Position numbers and translations under genes: made by a program | Shown here: piece by piece, positions 52,591 to 62,700 of the stretch | Layout: each line of letters opens with the position of its first letter | Position numbering within the stretch: position 1 is the first letter of the stretch | Source: Paramicrobacterium fandaimingii | GTDB taxonomy: Bacteria > Actinomycetota > Actinomycetes > Actinomycetales > Microbacteriaceae | Direction: 5' to 3' | DNA: 64,000 nt | Assembly: GCF_011751745.2 (NCBI RefSeq) | Contig: NZ_CP061170.1 | Span: 62,001-126,000, forward strand | Notes under the pieces: generated by a model | The model's input: the letters and a program-made list of their open reading frames with translations, nothing else | Database searches by the model: none | What the model was told of the DNA's origin: nothing

Positions 52591-53694
52591 ATGCAGACAC
52601 CGATCGTCACGCGCAGCCTGTTCGGTCCGGGGCCGACGAACCCGTACAACGAAGCGACTGTGGCGCTCGGCTACCCGCTGCTCGGGCACCTCGACCCCCT
52701 CTTCATCGAGCGGATCGACCGCACCTGCGATGGCCTGCGTGAGGTGTGGGGAACGCAGAACGCCCGCACGCTGCCGCTCAGCGCCACCGGTTCCGCTGGC
52801 ATGGAAGCCGCGTTCGTCAACATGGTCGAACCGGGGGATGCCGTGGTCATCGCCGTGAACGGACTCTTCGGCGAACGCATGTGCGACGTCGCCGCCCGCT
52901 GCGGGGCCGAGGTTGTGCGCGTCGATCACGACTACGGCCAGCCGATCGACCCGCAGCGCGTCGCCGACGCGCATCCGAACCCCAAAATCATCGCCGCCGT
53001 GCATGCCGAGACCTCGACGGGCGTGCTCTCTGACATTGCGGCGCTGGGGGCGTTGAAGGGCGATGCGCTGCTTCTCGTCGACGCCGTCACGTCGATCGGC
53101 GGCGTCGAGCTGCGCGCTGACGACTGGGGCATCGACATCGGCTACGCGGGCACGCAGAAATGCCTCGGTGTCGCGCCCGGCCTTGCTCCGTTCACGGTAT
53201 CCGACCGTGCGTTTGAGCGCCGGGTCGAGAATCCGCGTTCGTGGTACCTCGATCTCGGGATGTTGGGCGGCTACGTCGGTGCGGCATCCGGAGCCAAGCG
53301 CACGTACCACCACACGGCGCCCGTCGCCATGATCGCGAGCCTCGAGGCGGCGCTCGACCGCATCCTGGGCGAAGGCCTCGAGAACGTATGGGCCCGTCAC
53401 AGCGCGGCGGGCTCGGCGTTGCGCGACGGCTTGCAGGACCATGGTTTCGAGCTGTTTGCCGCTGAGGGGTACCGACTGCCGTCGCTCACGACAGTTCGGG
53501 TGCCCGATGGTGTGAATTCGGCAGCGGTGCGCGCGTATCTGCTCGAGACGTACAGCATGGAGATCGGTGCGGGCGTCGGTGCCTATGCAGATTCAGTGTG
53601 GCGCATCGGCCTGATGGGGCCGAACGCGACGGTCGGAACGGCCGAGGTCATTCTGTCGGCGCTTCAGGATGCTGTGACTGCGACGCGCTCGTAA
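52591..53694 (+). CDS. Alanine-glyoxylate/serine-pyruvate type aminotransferase (class V)
   Basis: A 367-residue PLP-dependent class V aminotransferase. The N-terminal FGPGPTNPYNEA, LSATGSAGMEAA and the PLP region LLVDAVTSIGG (D164) are followed by K190 in GTQKCLGVAPGLAP, the Schiff-base lysine. C-terminal LTTVRVPDGV and the GLMGPNATVG segment are family parts. It probably converts glyoxylate with alanine or serine to glycine. It stands alone, with a GAGGGAGC site upstream. The aspartate aminotransferase-like (PucG/(S)-ureidoglycine) alternatives cannot be excluded. Confidence 0.9.
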   Translation: MQTPIVTRSLFGPGPTNPYNEATVALGYPLLGHLDPLFIERIDRTCDGLREVWGTQNARTLPLSATGSAGMEAAFVNMVEPGDAVVIAVNGLFGERMCDVAARCGAEVVRVDHDYGQPIDPQRVADAHPNPKIIAAVHAETSTGVLSDIAALGALKGDALLLVDAVTSIGGVELRADDWGIDIGYAGTQKCLGVAPGLAPFTVSDRAFERRVENPRSWYLDLGMLGGYVGAASGAKRTYHHTAPVAMIASLEAALDRILGEGLENVWARHSAAGSALRDGLQDHGFELFAAEGYRLPSLTTVRVPDGVNSAAVRAYLLETYSMEIGAGVGAYADSVWRIGLMGPNATVGTAEVILSALQDAVTATRS

Positions 53695-53719
53695 GGGCAG
53701 CCGCGCCGAATCAAGGGCC

Positions 53720-53744
53720 TGCGCGGATCAGACCGATCCGCGCA
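53720..53744. terminator. Bidirectional hairpin terminator
   Basis: TGCGCGGATC (53720-53729) and GATCCGCGCA (53735-53744) form a perfect 10-bp stem with a 5-nt loop. It overlaps the stop codon of the minus-strand TetR gene. Confidence 0.7.
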
Positions 53745-54318
53745 GCACGGTCGGAAGCGTTTGCAGAAACCGTTTCTCGTCGAACCCATCGACAAGAGAC
53801 AGCTGCGTCACGAATCCTGGGATCAGGGCGAGCAGAACGGGTGCGGCCCGCTCGGCCCACCCCGAAGCATCCTCTGCGAGTGATGGCTGCGTCAGCGCCC
53901 ACCTCGCAAGCTGTTCTGTGATCGTTGCTCGGGCACTTTCCAGTACCTCGTTGAGCAGTGTGCGCAACTGTGGGTCGACCGAAGCCTCCCCCCATACCTG
54001 AAGAAGCATGTGCACGGGTGCATTCTCCCGGAGGCCGTCAATAAGCACGGTCACGATCTCAGCGGGTTCAAGCACGTGGTCGACGCTGGCCGCGAGAACC
54101 TCGTCTTGTCGGCCTGAAACCACAGACGTTGCGACAGCGAGGATTAACTCCTGTTTGCTGCTGAAGTAGCCATAGATCGCTCCGGCCGAGAGCCCGGACT
54201 CGGCAATGATATCGGCCATCGATGTGCCCTGATACCCCGTGTTACTCAATCGGCGCAGTGCCGCGGCGATGATCTGAGAGCGACGCTCTTCGCGACGCTC
54301 ATCGCTGATCTTTGGCAT
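53728..54318 (-). CDS. TetR family transcriptional regulator
   Basis: A 196-residue TetR protein (SDERREERRSQIIAAALRRL, SGLSAGAIYGYFSSKQELI). The start at 54318 has AGGAGGA 5 bp upstream. Its C-terminal domain (VGEASVDPQLRTL-like WGEASVDPQL, LLALIPGFVTQLSLVDG) is of the ligand-binding type of efflux regulators. It is divergent from an ABC-2-like membrane protein gene whose promoter carries a palindrome, so it probably represses it. Confidence 0.9.
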   Translation of the reverse strand: MPKISDERREERRSQIIAAALRRLSNTGYQGTSMADIIAESGLSAGAIYGYFSSKQELILAVATSVVSGRQDEVLAASVDHVLEPAEIVTVLIDGLRENAPVHMLLQVWGEASVDPQLRTLLNEVLESARATITEQLARWALTQPSLAEDASGWAERAAPVLLALIPGFVTQLSLVDGFDEKRFLQTLPTVLRGSV

Positions 54319-54332
54319 ACGTCCTCCTGGTA

Positions 54333-54360
54333 TTGACAACACTACTCACGATGCCATAAT
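54333..54360 (+). promoter_or_regulatory. Promoter of the membrane protein gene at 54394
   Basis: TTGACA (54333-54338), a 16-bp spacer and CATAAT (54355-54360). The adjacent palindrome lies at or just after the expected transcription start. Confidence 0.7.
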
Positions 54361-54364
54361 AAAG

Positions 54365-54378
54365 AACGAACATTCGTT
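54365..54378. promoter_or_regulatory. Probable TetR operator
   Basis: AACGAA (54365-54370) and TTCGTT (54373-54378) are exact complements around CA, in an AT-rich stretch. The site overlaps the expected transcription start of the gene at 54394. Confidence 0.65.
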
Positions 54379-54393
54379 TTATAAGGAGTAAGA

Positions 54394-55542
54394 ATGAGCA
54401 CCCGTACTGAAGCCACCACGCCGTGGCCAAAGCTCGTCGTCATCGCGTGTGCTCTGTCGATCGTCGTCGGGGTTGTTCTTCTTGCGTTTTCGTGGCCCGC
54501 AGTGACGGCCAGTGCGCACGATGTCCCCGTCGGCATTGTCGGAGCGGACGACCAGGTCGACCAGGTGAAAGATCGGGTCGAGGATGCGTCCGATGGTGCC
54601 ATCGCTCTGACGCGATTCGACGACCGGAAAGACGCGGTTGCGGCGATTGAGCAACGCGACGCATTCGGCGCGATCGTTCTTGGCTCGTCACCGACCGACG
54701 CGCCTGAGGTTCTCCAAGCCACGGCGGCTAGTTCCCAGATCGCACAGATGATGACCGGGATCGCTCAGCAACTGCAACAGCAGATTGACGCCCAGATCAC
54801 GGCGACAGTCGAGAAGCAGGTAAACGCGACGCTGTCGGGTCAGGCGCCACCTCCTGCGGCGGGCGAGACACCGCAACCGTTTGAGGTTCCGGAGGTAACT
54901 GTCACGACGACGGACGTGGTTTCCCTGAGCGACGACGATCCCAACGGGACAGGCCTCACAGCGTCAATGTTCCCACTCGTCATCGGGGGAATGCTCGGTG
55001 GAATTGTGATCTCGATGGTGTTGAAGGGGTCTGGACTCAAGCGCGTCGTTGCTCTCGTGATCTACGCCGCGGGAGCAGGTCTTGTGCTGACCGGGGTATT
55101 GCAGGGTATTTACGGTGCACTGCAGGGGGACTATTTGCTGAACGCGGCGGCGATGGCACTGTCAATCGCGGCGATCTCATCAACGATCACCGGGCTCGCG
55201 GGGCTGTTGGGCGCGGTCGGGGCGGGTCTTGGAGCCGCTTTCACCATTCTCCTCGCGAACCCCATCTCCGGGGCGATGGCACCGGTCGCGTTCATCGTGC
55301 AACCCTGGGGTGCCGTCGGGCAATGGCTTCCGCCCGGAGCTGCAGGGACGCTGATTCGCAACCTGTCGTACTTTCCCGATGCCAGCACGGTGTTTCCGTG
55401 GATGCTGTTGGCGATCTGGGCGTGCGTCGGAGCGGTGTTCACGGTGATCAACCTGCCCGGGCGCCGATCCCCGAAGTTGTCTGAGCATTCACAGCTCGGC
55501 GCGGGTGAGCGAGCTTCTGCAACAGCACACGCCGCCGTCTGA
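54394..55542 (+). CDS. ABC-2/YhgE-like membrane protein
   Basis: A 382-residue protein. One N-terminal helix (about 14-33) is followed by an outside domain of about 150 residues with coiled-coil Gln-rich middle (QQLQQQIDAQITATVEKQV). Then come five or six helices in the C-terminal half (from about 190). The layout is of the YhgE/Pip or ABC-2 exporter-like family; no ATPase gene is adjacent. It probably works in export or envelope integrity and is induced through the divergent TetR. The start has AAGGAGT 8 bp upstream. Confidence 0.8.
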   Translation: MSTRTEATTPWPKLVVIACALSIVVGVVLLAFSWPAVTASAHDVPVGIVGADDQVDQVKDRVEDASDGAIALTRFDDRKDAVAAIEQRDAFGAIVLGSSPTDAPEVLQATAASSQIAQMMTGIAQQLQQQIDAQITATVEKQVNATLSGQAPPPAAGETPQPFEVPEVTVTTTDVVSLSDDDPNGTGLTASMFPLVIGGMLGGIVISMVLKGSGLKRVVALVIYAAGAGLVLTGVLQGIYGALQGDYLLNAAAMALSIAAISSTITGLAGLLGAVGAGLGAAFTILLANPISGAMAPVAFIVQPWGAVGQWLPPGAAGTLIRNLSYFPDASTVFPWMLLAIWACVGAVFTVINLPGRRSPKLSEHSQLGAGERASATAHAAV

Positions 55543-55571
55543 CGTCGGCCCCATGCTGGCGGATGGCGCAG

Positions 55572-56234
55572 CTATTTCCTCGAGTCGTGCAGGTACGTCA
55601 GCACCGCTTTGACGCGGCGGTTCTCTTCGACGGGCCCGAGGCCGAGCTTCGCAAAGATGTTGCCAACGTGCTTGCGCACAGACGCGTCGCTCACCACGAG
55701 GGCCGCGGCGATCTCTGAGTTCGACCTGCCATCGGCCATGAGCCCGAGCACGTCGCGTTCGCGCGGAGTGAGTGTGGCGAGCGGCCCGCGATCGCGCGGC
55801 CGAAGCAGATGCTGCACAACGTCGGGGTCGATGACGGTGCCGCCCTCCTGCACGGTCACGAGGGACCGAGCGAAATCGTTGACGCGGCTGATGCGGTCTT
55901 TGAGCAGGTAGCCGATCGCGCCGTTGGGAAGCGTCAGAAGGTCGCGAGCATACCGGTCGGCGATGTACTGCGAGAGCACGAGAACGGGCTGAGTCGGAGA
56001 CTGGCGACGGATGCTGAGGGCCGCGGCCAAGCCATCGTCGCGGTTCTCCGGTGGCATCCTCACATCGGTGACGATGAGATCCGGCTGGTCACCGGCAGCA
56101 TCCATTCGCCCATAGACGCGACGAAGCTCATCTGCGTCGTGCGCTGTCGCGATGACGGCATGACCGAGTCGCTCGACGAGGGCGGTGAGCGCCTCGCGCA
56201 GAAGCGTCGAATCTTCAGCCAGCAGAATCCGCAC
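55572..56234 (-). CDS. NarL/LuxR-type response regulator
   Basis: A 220-residue two-component regulator. The receiver domain has D8 (LLAEDSTLL) and phosphoacceptor D57 (IVTDVRMPP), with the conserved Lys in GYLLKDRI. Residues about 150-215 form the LuxR helix-turn-helix (LTPRERDVLGLMADGRSNSE). The GTG at 56234 overlaps the kinase stop by 20 bp and has AGGAG upstream. It is the partner of the adjacent kinase. The divergent ABC transporter is a likely target. Confidence 0.93.
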   Translation of the reverse strand: MRILLAEDSTLLREALTALVERLGHAVIATAHDADELRRVYGRMDAAGDQPDLIVTDVRMPPENRDDGLAAALSIRRQSPTQPVLVLSQYIADRYARDLLTLPNGAIGYLLKDRISRVNDFARSLVTVQEGGTVIDPDVVQHLLRPRDRGPLATLTPRERDVLGLMADGRSNSEIAAALVVSDASVRKHVGNIFAKLGLGPVEENRRVKAVLTYLHDSRK

Positions 56235-57507
56235 GAGCCGGCTCCTGTTCTGTGAGAGGCAGATCTGTGAGGGGCAGCTGCAGACGAAGCGTCGTCGGTC
56301 CGCCGACGGGACTGTCGATCGTGAAAACACCGCCGAGTGTCTCCGCGCGTTCGGCAAGCCCGCGCAGCCCGGTGCCCGCGTCAGGGTCCGCGCCGCCATT
56401 GCCGTTGTCGGAGATCATCATGTCGAAGCCATCCTCGCCCGATCGCGCTCGAACCGTCAGTCGTGTCGACGTCGTGTGCTTCGCGGCATTCGTGATCGCT
56501 TCGGTCACAACGTAGTAGGCGGCGGTCTCGATACTGGTGAGCATGCGGTCGCCGACATCGACGTCGAGCCTCAGCTCGACCGGCGCGCGTTCGGCAAGCT
56601 CATCGAGCGCTGCAGCGAGCCCGTGGTCGGTGAGCACAGCCGGGTGAATGCCGCGCACGGTGTTCCGCAGCGTTGCCATGGCATGCTCAGCTTGGTCCTG
56701 GGCCGCGGCGAGGGCAGCCCTCGCGGCATCCGTCTCTGCTCCCTTCGCGGTGAGCTGGTCGAGATCGAGGCTCACCATGCCCAGTCGTGCGGCGAGCGTG
56801 ACGAGCTCTTGCTGCACGCCATCGTGAAGGTCGCGCTCGATGCGCCGCCGCTCGGCCTCGAAGCCCGCGACAAGCGCGGCGCGGGATCGCGAGAGCCTCT
56901 CGACGTTGCGTTCCAACTCCTCCTGCCGCGGTCCGCAGAGCAGCCGAAGCAGGTACGCGTGGCCCGAGGCGATCACGACGTTCAAATATGCGAACAGCGC
57001 GAGCAGCACAGCGGCGACGGGCACGGCCGGCCACCAGTTGCCCGGCGTCACTGTGACGTAGACGTCGCCGAACAGATTGAGCTCGCGTGGTCCCTGGATC
57101 GCGGCGATGACGATCGCGACGGGGATGGCCAGCGCCGCGAATTCGACGAAGAGTACGGCGAGCGACAGCATCCCGAGCACGATGTCGACAAAAAGTGCCG
57201 CCGTTTCGCGCCACGTCGCCGTTTCGACGAGCCGGATGCTCAGCCAGTGTTGGCGTTGGTCGCGGCCGAGCCGCACGTGTCCCGTCGGCACTCGGGCGAA
57301 GCCGAGAAGCCGTGTGCGCCGCCGCTCGAGTGCGCCGAGCGCGATGCCCCACAGCGGCAGCAGCACGAGGGTGAGAACGGTAACGGCGAGCAGCAGCACG
57401 CCGAGCACGGCACTGGTCAGCAGAAAGAGCAGCGCCCGCCACGGCCACCAGCTTCTGAGAAACGACACAGGCGGTCGCCGTAGCGCAGCCCACACCGTGT
57501 TCGTCAT
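56215..57507 (-). CDS. Membrane sensor histidine kinase (HisKA_3 type)
   Basis: A 430-residue kinase. The first 190 residues contain about four to five membrane helices of the actinobacterial putative sensor domain. The dimerisation segment has phosphoacceptor H228 in RRIERDLHDGVQQELV. The ATPase domain has NAAKHTTSTRLTV, SDNGNGGADP and GTGLRGLAERAETLGG. It phosphorylates the downstream response regulator. No extracellular domain of size is seen, so the signal may come from the membrane or the transporter, as with bacitracin-type sensors. Confidence 0.92.
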   Translation of the reverse strand: MTNTVWAALRRPPVSFLRSWWPWRALLFLLTSAVLGVLLLAVTVLTLVLLPLWGIALGALERRRTRLLGFARVPTGHVRLGRDQRQHWLSIRLVETATWRETAALFVDIVLGMLSLAVLFVEFAALAIPVAIVIAAIQGPRELNLFGDVYVTVTPGNWWPAVPVAAVLLALFAYLNVVIASGHAYLLRLLCGPRQEELERNVERLSRSRAALVAGFEAERRRIERDLHDGVQQELVTLAARLGMVSLDLDQLTAKGAETDAARAALAAAQDQAEHAMATLRNTVRGIHPAVLTDHGLAAALDELAERAPVELRLDVDVGDRMLTSIETAAYYVVTEAITNAAKHTTSTRLTVRARSGEDGFDMMISDNGNGGADPDAGTGLRGLAERAETLGGVFTIDSPVGGPTTLRLQLPLTDLPLTEQEPARADSAG

Positions 57508-57630
57508 GGTTCTACAGTACGGATGCCGCGGGTCGAGGTGCCGTGCGACAGCGAAAGGTAGCGTCAGGTCTACCTCCTATGTGGCGCTCTGCCGCTCGTG
57601 TGCGTTGTCGAGACACGATGGACTATCTCC

Positions 57631-58368
57631 GTGAACACCCCATTAGTCAGCGCACAGAATCTTCAGAAATCGTTCAGCGCGGGTCGCAGACAGCCTTCGA
57701 TCCCCGTGCTTCGCGGCATCTCGCTTGAGGTGCATGCCGGGGAGATGGTCAGTGTTGTCGGGCCGAGCGGCTCGGGAAAGTCGACGCTGCTGTATTGCCT
57801 CTCGGGGCTCGAGCCCTACGACGCGGGCAGTGTGGAGCTTCTCGGGCGCGAGCTCAGTGGACTGAGCCGCGGCGGGCTCGCCGAACTGCGGCGCGATCAT
57901 GTGGGCTTCGTATTTCAGTCGTACAACCTGATCCCCTCGCTCAGCGCCCGTGAGAACGTCGCTTTGCCCGCTCGGCTCGCTCGGCGTCGCACGGCGAAGC
58001 GAGATGTCGACGGGGCGCTCGCTGCCGTCGGGCTTACCGATCGCGCGCGGCACCGGCCGAGTGCTCTCTCTGGCGGTCAGCAGCAGCGGGTCGCAATTGC
58101 CCGCGTGCTGGCGATGTATCCCGACATCGTATTCGCGGACGAACCCACGGGGTCGCTCGACACCGCAACGGGTGCGTCAGTGCTCGGGCTTCTGCGCGAC
58201 GCAGCATCCGGACCCCGTTCCGTCGTGCTGGTGACGCACGATCTCGAGGCAGCGGCGCGCGCCGACCGCGTGCTTGTGCTGCGTGACGGGCTGATTCACG
58301 CAGAACTGCAGTCGCCGGCGCCCGAGCAGGTGTTCGACGCGGTCAGCCTCGCTGGTGCCGTCGCGTGA
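57631..58368 (+). CDS. ABC transporter ATP-binding protein (LolD/FtsE-like, MacB type)
   Basis: A 245-residue ATPase. It has Walker A GPSGSGKST, Q-loop FVFQSYNLIPSL, signature LSGGQQQRVAIARVL, Walker B IVFADEPTGSLD and switch VLVTHDLEAA. The GTG at 57631 (VNTPLVSAQNLQKSF) fits family length, although the frame is open 11 codons further upstream. The stop overlaps the permease start (GTGA at 58365-58368). With the FtsX-like permease it forms an exporter or a mechanotransmitting complex. Confidence 0.9.
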   Translation: MNTPLVSAQNLQKSFSAGRRQPSIPVLRGISLEVHAGEMVSVVGPSGSGKSTLLYCLSGLEPYDAGSVELLGRELSGLSRGGLAELRRDHVGFVFQSYNLIPSLSARENVALPARLARRRTAKRDVDGALAAVGLTDRARHRPSALSGGQQQRVAIARVLAMYPDIVFADEPTGSLDTATGASVLGLLRDAASGPRSVVLVTHDLEAAARADRVLVLRDGLIHAELQSPAPEQVFDAVSLAGAVA

Positions 58369-59705
58369 TCCGCCTCATCGCGCGCGAGCTCATCCACAAC
58401 GCCCGCATCTGGGTTGGCACCTTCGCCGTCTCGCTCGTCGCGGGTTTCGTCGGCGCGTTCGCGGCGAGTCTCATCGATACGAGCTTGCGATACGACGGCG
58501 AGGTGCGGCAGTTTCTTGCGGGCGGCAGCATGGCGATGCTGATCTTCACGTCGATCACGGCGGTGATCGTGCTGAGCTCGATCTCCAACCTGACGGTGGC
58601 ACTGCAGCGGCGCAGCTACGCGCTGTGGCAGCTTGTCGGCGTGCCGCCTTCTCGAGTCGGCAGTACCGTCGTGGCGCAGCTTCTCATCGTGACCGCACTT
58701 GGCAGCGCGAGCGGCGTCCTTCTCGCGCGCTCCGTGCTGAACCCGGCGTTCACGCTCATCTTCAGCAGCTGGTCAGCGATCACCCGCGTGAACTTTACGC
58801 TCTCGCTCATCGCCGCGTCATACGTCGTCGCCGGTGTGGTCGCCGTCATGCTGCTGGGCGGGCTTCGCGGCGCTCGGCGGGCGAGCCGGATCGCTCCGAT
58901 CGTCGCGCTGCGGGAGCCAGACGCCGTCGCCATGAAGGTGAGATGGTTTCGGATGCTGCTGGCCGCTGCCGTCCTCGGTGGACTCTGCTGGGCGGCCGCG
59001 TCGTTGTACGGCGCCGAGTTCACCGTGATTCTCAACACGTCGATCGTCATCACACCGCTGATCGTCGCTCTGATCGCCGTACTAGGGCCGCTCGTGCTCC
59101 CCGCGGTGCAGCGTGCGTGGACCTTTCTCGTACCACGTCGCGCCTCGGCATCCTGGTTTCTCGCCCGGCACTCGGCCGGCTACCGACTGAGTCAGAGCGC
59201 TGCGGCGATCAGCCCTCTCATGGTGGCGATTGGCCTGACGGGCGGGCTCTACACGACGTCGGCGCTGCTGCGGCAGTCGCTTATTGAGCGCACGGGTGAC
59301 GACAACGGGTGGAGCTTGCCGCTCGAAAGCGTCGTCGTCATGCTGGGCGGGCCGCTGCTGCTCTCGGCCGTCGCGGCAGCTGCGACTGTCTACATGACGA
59401 GCCACGCACGCGAGCATGAGTTTGCCCTTGCGCTTGCCGCTGGCGCCACTCAGCGCACTGTCATAGCGATGGCCGTCTGGGAGGCCGTGATCTATGCATC
59501 GAGCGCGTTCCTTCTGGGGCTGGCCGCGATTGTGGGAGGCGGAATCATCGTGGCGACCGCGCTCGAGCTGCGCTCGATGCCGCTTTCCTGGGCGAGCGCT
59601 GCAATCATCGCGGGAGGCGGCCTTGTGCTGCTGCTCGCGGCCACGGTTGTGCCGACGATCGCCTCGCTCCGGCATAGCGTCGCGCGCACTCTCGCGGCAG
59701 AGTGA
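58365..59705 (+). CDS. FtsX/LolE-like ABC transporter permease
   Basis: A 446-residue permease. Its helices are near residues 15-38, 50-75, 100-125, 145-165 and, after a mid-protein break, near 195, 230, 275, 315, 360 and 405; it looks like two fused FtsX-type halves. The pattern of the first coupling loop, LWQLVGVPPSRV, and the second, LALAAGATQRTVIAM, are family parts. It is translated together with the ATPase. It may export a lipid or peptide antibiotic, or sense envelope stress for the divergent two-component system. Confidence 0.88.
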   Translation: MIRLIARELIHNARIWVGTFAVSLVAGFVGAFAASLIDTSLRYDGEVRQFLAGGSMAMLIFTSITAVIVLSSISNLTVALQRRSYALWQLVGVPPSRVGSTVVAQLLIVTALGSASGVLLARSVLNPAFTLIFSSWSAITRVNFTLSLIAASYVVAGVVAVMLLGGLRGARRASRIAPIVALREPDAVAMKVRWFRMLLAAAVLGGLCWAAASLYGAEFTVILNTSIVITPLIVALIAVLGPLVLPAVQRAWTFLVPRRASASWFLARHSAGYRLSQSAAAISPLMVAIGLTGGLYTTSALLRQSLIERTGDDNGWSLPLESVVVMLGGPLLLSAVAAAATVYMTSHAREHEFALALAAGATQRTVIAMAVWEAVIYASSAFLLGLAAIVGGGIIVATALELRSMPLSWASAAIIAGGGLVLLLAATVVPTIASLRHSVARTLAAE

Positions 59706-59722
59706 GTGCGCGCCACCGACGC

Positions 59723-62700
59723 TCAGCCCTGCACGCGCGGCTCCGGCAGCGGTGGCGCCGTAGCAGCCGGCGCCTCCTCGAGCCGGGCAAGCGCCTCATC
59801 GATCGCGCGATCCAGCTGCGGATCATTCACTTCGAACAGCTGAGAGGGCGTGTGCACCACCTCGATGTCGGGGTCGACGCCATGGTTCTCGACGTCCCAG
59901 CCCTTGCCCTCAAGCCAGGTCGCGTAGCGCGGCTGCGTGACGCCGGTGCCATCGACGAGCTCGAAGCGACCGTCGATTCCGACGACGCCGCCCCACGTGC
60001 GCACGCCGACGACCGGGCCGATGCCAAGCGCCTGCGCTCGCGCGTTGACGATGTCGCCGTCAGAGCCCGAGTTCTCGTTTGCCACGAGCACGACGGAGCC
60101 ACGTGGCGCGCGATCCGGATCGGGAACCGGCTGCGCATACTGTCTCGCCCACGCCCATCCGATGACGCGGGAAGCAAGCCTTTCAATCACGAGCTGACTC
60201 GTGTGGCCGCCACGGTTGTACCGGACGTCGGCAATCACGCCTTCCGCCTCGGTGGCGACACGCAAGTCGCGGTGAAGCTGCGCCCAGCCGGTGCTCATCA
60301 TGTCGGGCACGTGCAGGTAGCCGAGCCGTCCGCCGCTGCGTTCGGTGACATATGCGTGCCGCGAGCGCACCCACGCCTGGTATCGCAGCACCTCTTCGGA
60401 TTCGAGCGGCACGACGGCGACGCGGCGGTCGTGCCCGTCACGGCGCAACACCAGCTCGACGGGCTTCCCTGCGGCACCGACGAGGTGCTTCGCCGGCCCA
60501 GCAACGGGGTCAACCGGAACACCATCGACGGCGGCGATCACGTCGCCGTCACGCGCTCCGACTCCGGCCTGGCGCAGCGGCGATCGGGCATCGGGTTCGC
60601 TTGATTCACCGGGGAGGATGCTGTCGATGCGCCAGCCGTCCGCGGCAGGCGAGAGGTCGGCGCCAAGGAAACCCAGCTTGCGCGACGCGTCGCCGAGCGG
60701 GCTGCGCGGTTGAATGTACGCATGCGACGTATTGAGCTCGCCCACGGTCTCCCACAGCACGTCGACGAGATCATCGTGCGTGCGAACAGCAGCCACCACC
60801 GTGCGCCACCGTGTTGTCACGGCATCCCAGTCCACGCCGTTCATATCTTCGCGCCAGTAGTGGTCACGCATGAGGCGCGCGTTCTCATCGAACATCTGGT
60901 GCCACTCGGCCGCGCAATCGAGTTGAAAGCGCAGACGACTCATGTCAACGGTGATGCGCGCGCTGTCGTCTTCTTCGGCTTTGCGGGTTGAGGGCAGCAC
61001 GGTCACGTCGTCGCCGTGGCGCACGACGATGCGCTCGCCGTCGCCCGAGACCGCAACGTGATCGACCTTCTCGACGATCGTTGTGAGCTTGCGATCAGGG
61101 AAGCTCCAACGCTCAAGGCTGTCTGCGGTCTTCTCGCCCGCAACTCCGGCACGACGTGACCCGAGTTCGCCTTGCTGTTCCGAAGCCACGCGCACCCACA
61201 GCACGCCGTCTTTCGCCGCTACAAGATCGCGGTAGTCCGCACTGGGCACGGGGAACGGCGTAATGCGCTCTTCCGCCCCGTCGGCGTCGAGATCGGGGCA
61301 TGCCACGGTGTCGGCGCCCTTTGGGGCATCGGATGCCGCTGAGACACGCCACCCGTCGGCACTCGGCCCGAACGGTGCCGGCTCGGTCGCTGACAGGGGA
61401 ATGAGCCACGGCCGCGTCGCTCCGCTGAACGCGAGATCGAACGCGTGCTGGTTGTAGTGCGGGTCGAACGTGCGGTCGGAGAGAAACACGATGTGCTTGC
61501 CGTCGAACGTGAACGCAGGGGAATGGTCGTGGTACCTGCCCGTGGTCAGAGGGACGGATGCCGCGTCTGACGTGGTGTCGAACACGCGGATCTGGTGCAG
61601 CTCCGACTCGCCTGCCGTGGGCTGCGACCAGGCAAGGTAGCGCCCGTCTGGCGAGAACGTCGGGGTGAGGGCCTCGCCCGCGTGGGAGCTGCCCACGGTG
61701 CGCGCGGTTCCGCCTGCAACATCGATGAGTCGAATCGCGCCGTCGTGCGAAATCGCCCCGAGGTGCGTGCCCGCCGGGTTCGACGCGAGGTGCAGCACGC
61801 GGCCGAGTGCGCCGACGAGGATGCGCCGCGGCTCTCCCGTGCCATCGGAATGACGGATCTCGACAGCATCCTCGCCCTCGGCATCTGTGGCATAGGCGAC
61901 GGTGCCTGTCTGCCCCAGAACGACGGGTTCGCGGGTGCGGATGCCGGAATCGGCGGCAAGGGCGCGCGCCGGCCCTTCGCGATGCGACAGCCAGAACGCG
62001 TTGCCGCGCCACGAGATGAGGCTGGCGTCGCCGCCGTGATCGGCGACGAGGGCCGAGACGTTCTTCGCCGCATCGAGACTCACGGGCGCGACATCGACGC
62101 CGGGAAGCACGATGTCGAGCGTGCGCGGCTCGGAGTCGATGCCATCGAGCATCCGAATCTGTCCTCGACTGTGCCAGATGACGCGCGTGCCATCCGTTGA
62201 GGCGTCGCGCACGTAGCCGTCGTCTTCGCTCTGGAAGGTGAGCTGACGAGGTTCGCCCTCGCCCGGCGCATCCCAGAGCCAGAGGTTCGCCTGCTCATGT
62301 GCGCGGTCTGGGAACCGCGCGGCGCGATCAGAGACAAAGAGCAGCTTCTCGCCCAGCCACATCGGGTCGACGAGGCCTGCGTCGTCGTCACGCAGAAGCT
62401 GATTCCACGACCCGGTTCCGTCGTCGAGCCACAGGCGAGGAGCCGTGCCGCCGCGGTAGCGCTTCCACCACGCGGGCGGGCGGCTTCCGGGGGTGCTGAG
62501 AGCGACAGCCCCGTCACCGCGCACGGCGAGACCGGATGCCATGCCATGACGCAGGCGCTCCGAGCGGCCGTCGAGAGAAACCGACTTCACGACGGCGTGC
62601 CGCATGTTTGCCTCGCCCGCGTTTGAGGCGACGAGGATGCTGTCGTTCGACGCCCAGCCGAGCATCGTTGTTGTGCTGCCGCCCCACCAGGTGAGGCGGC

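Noticed and set aside
56185..57483. A 432-codon open frame on the plus strand
   Set aside because: It is antisense to the histidine kinase and very Arg/His/Glu-rich; no domain can be seen.
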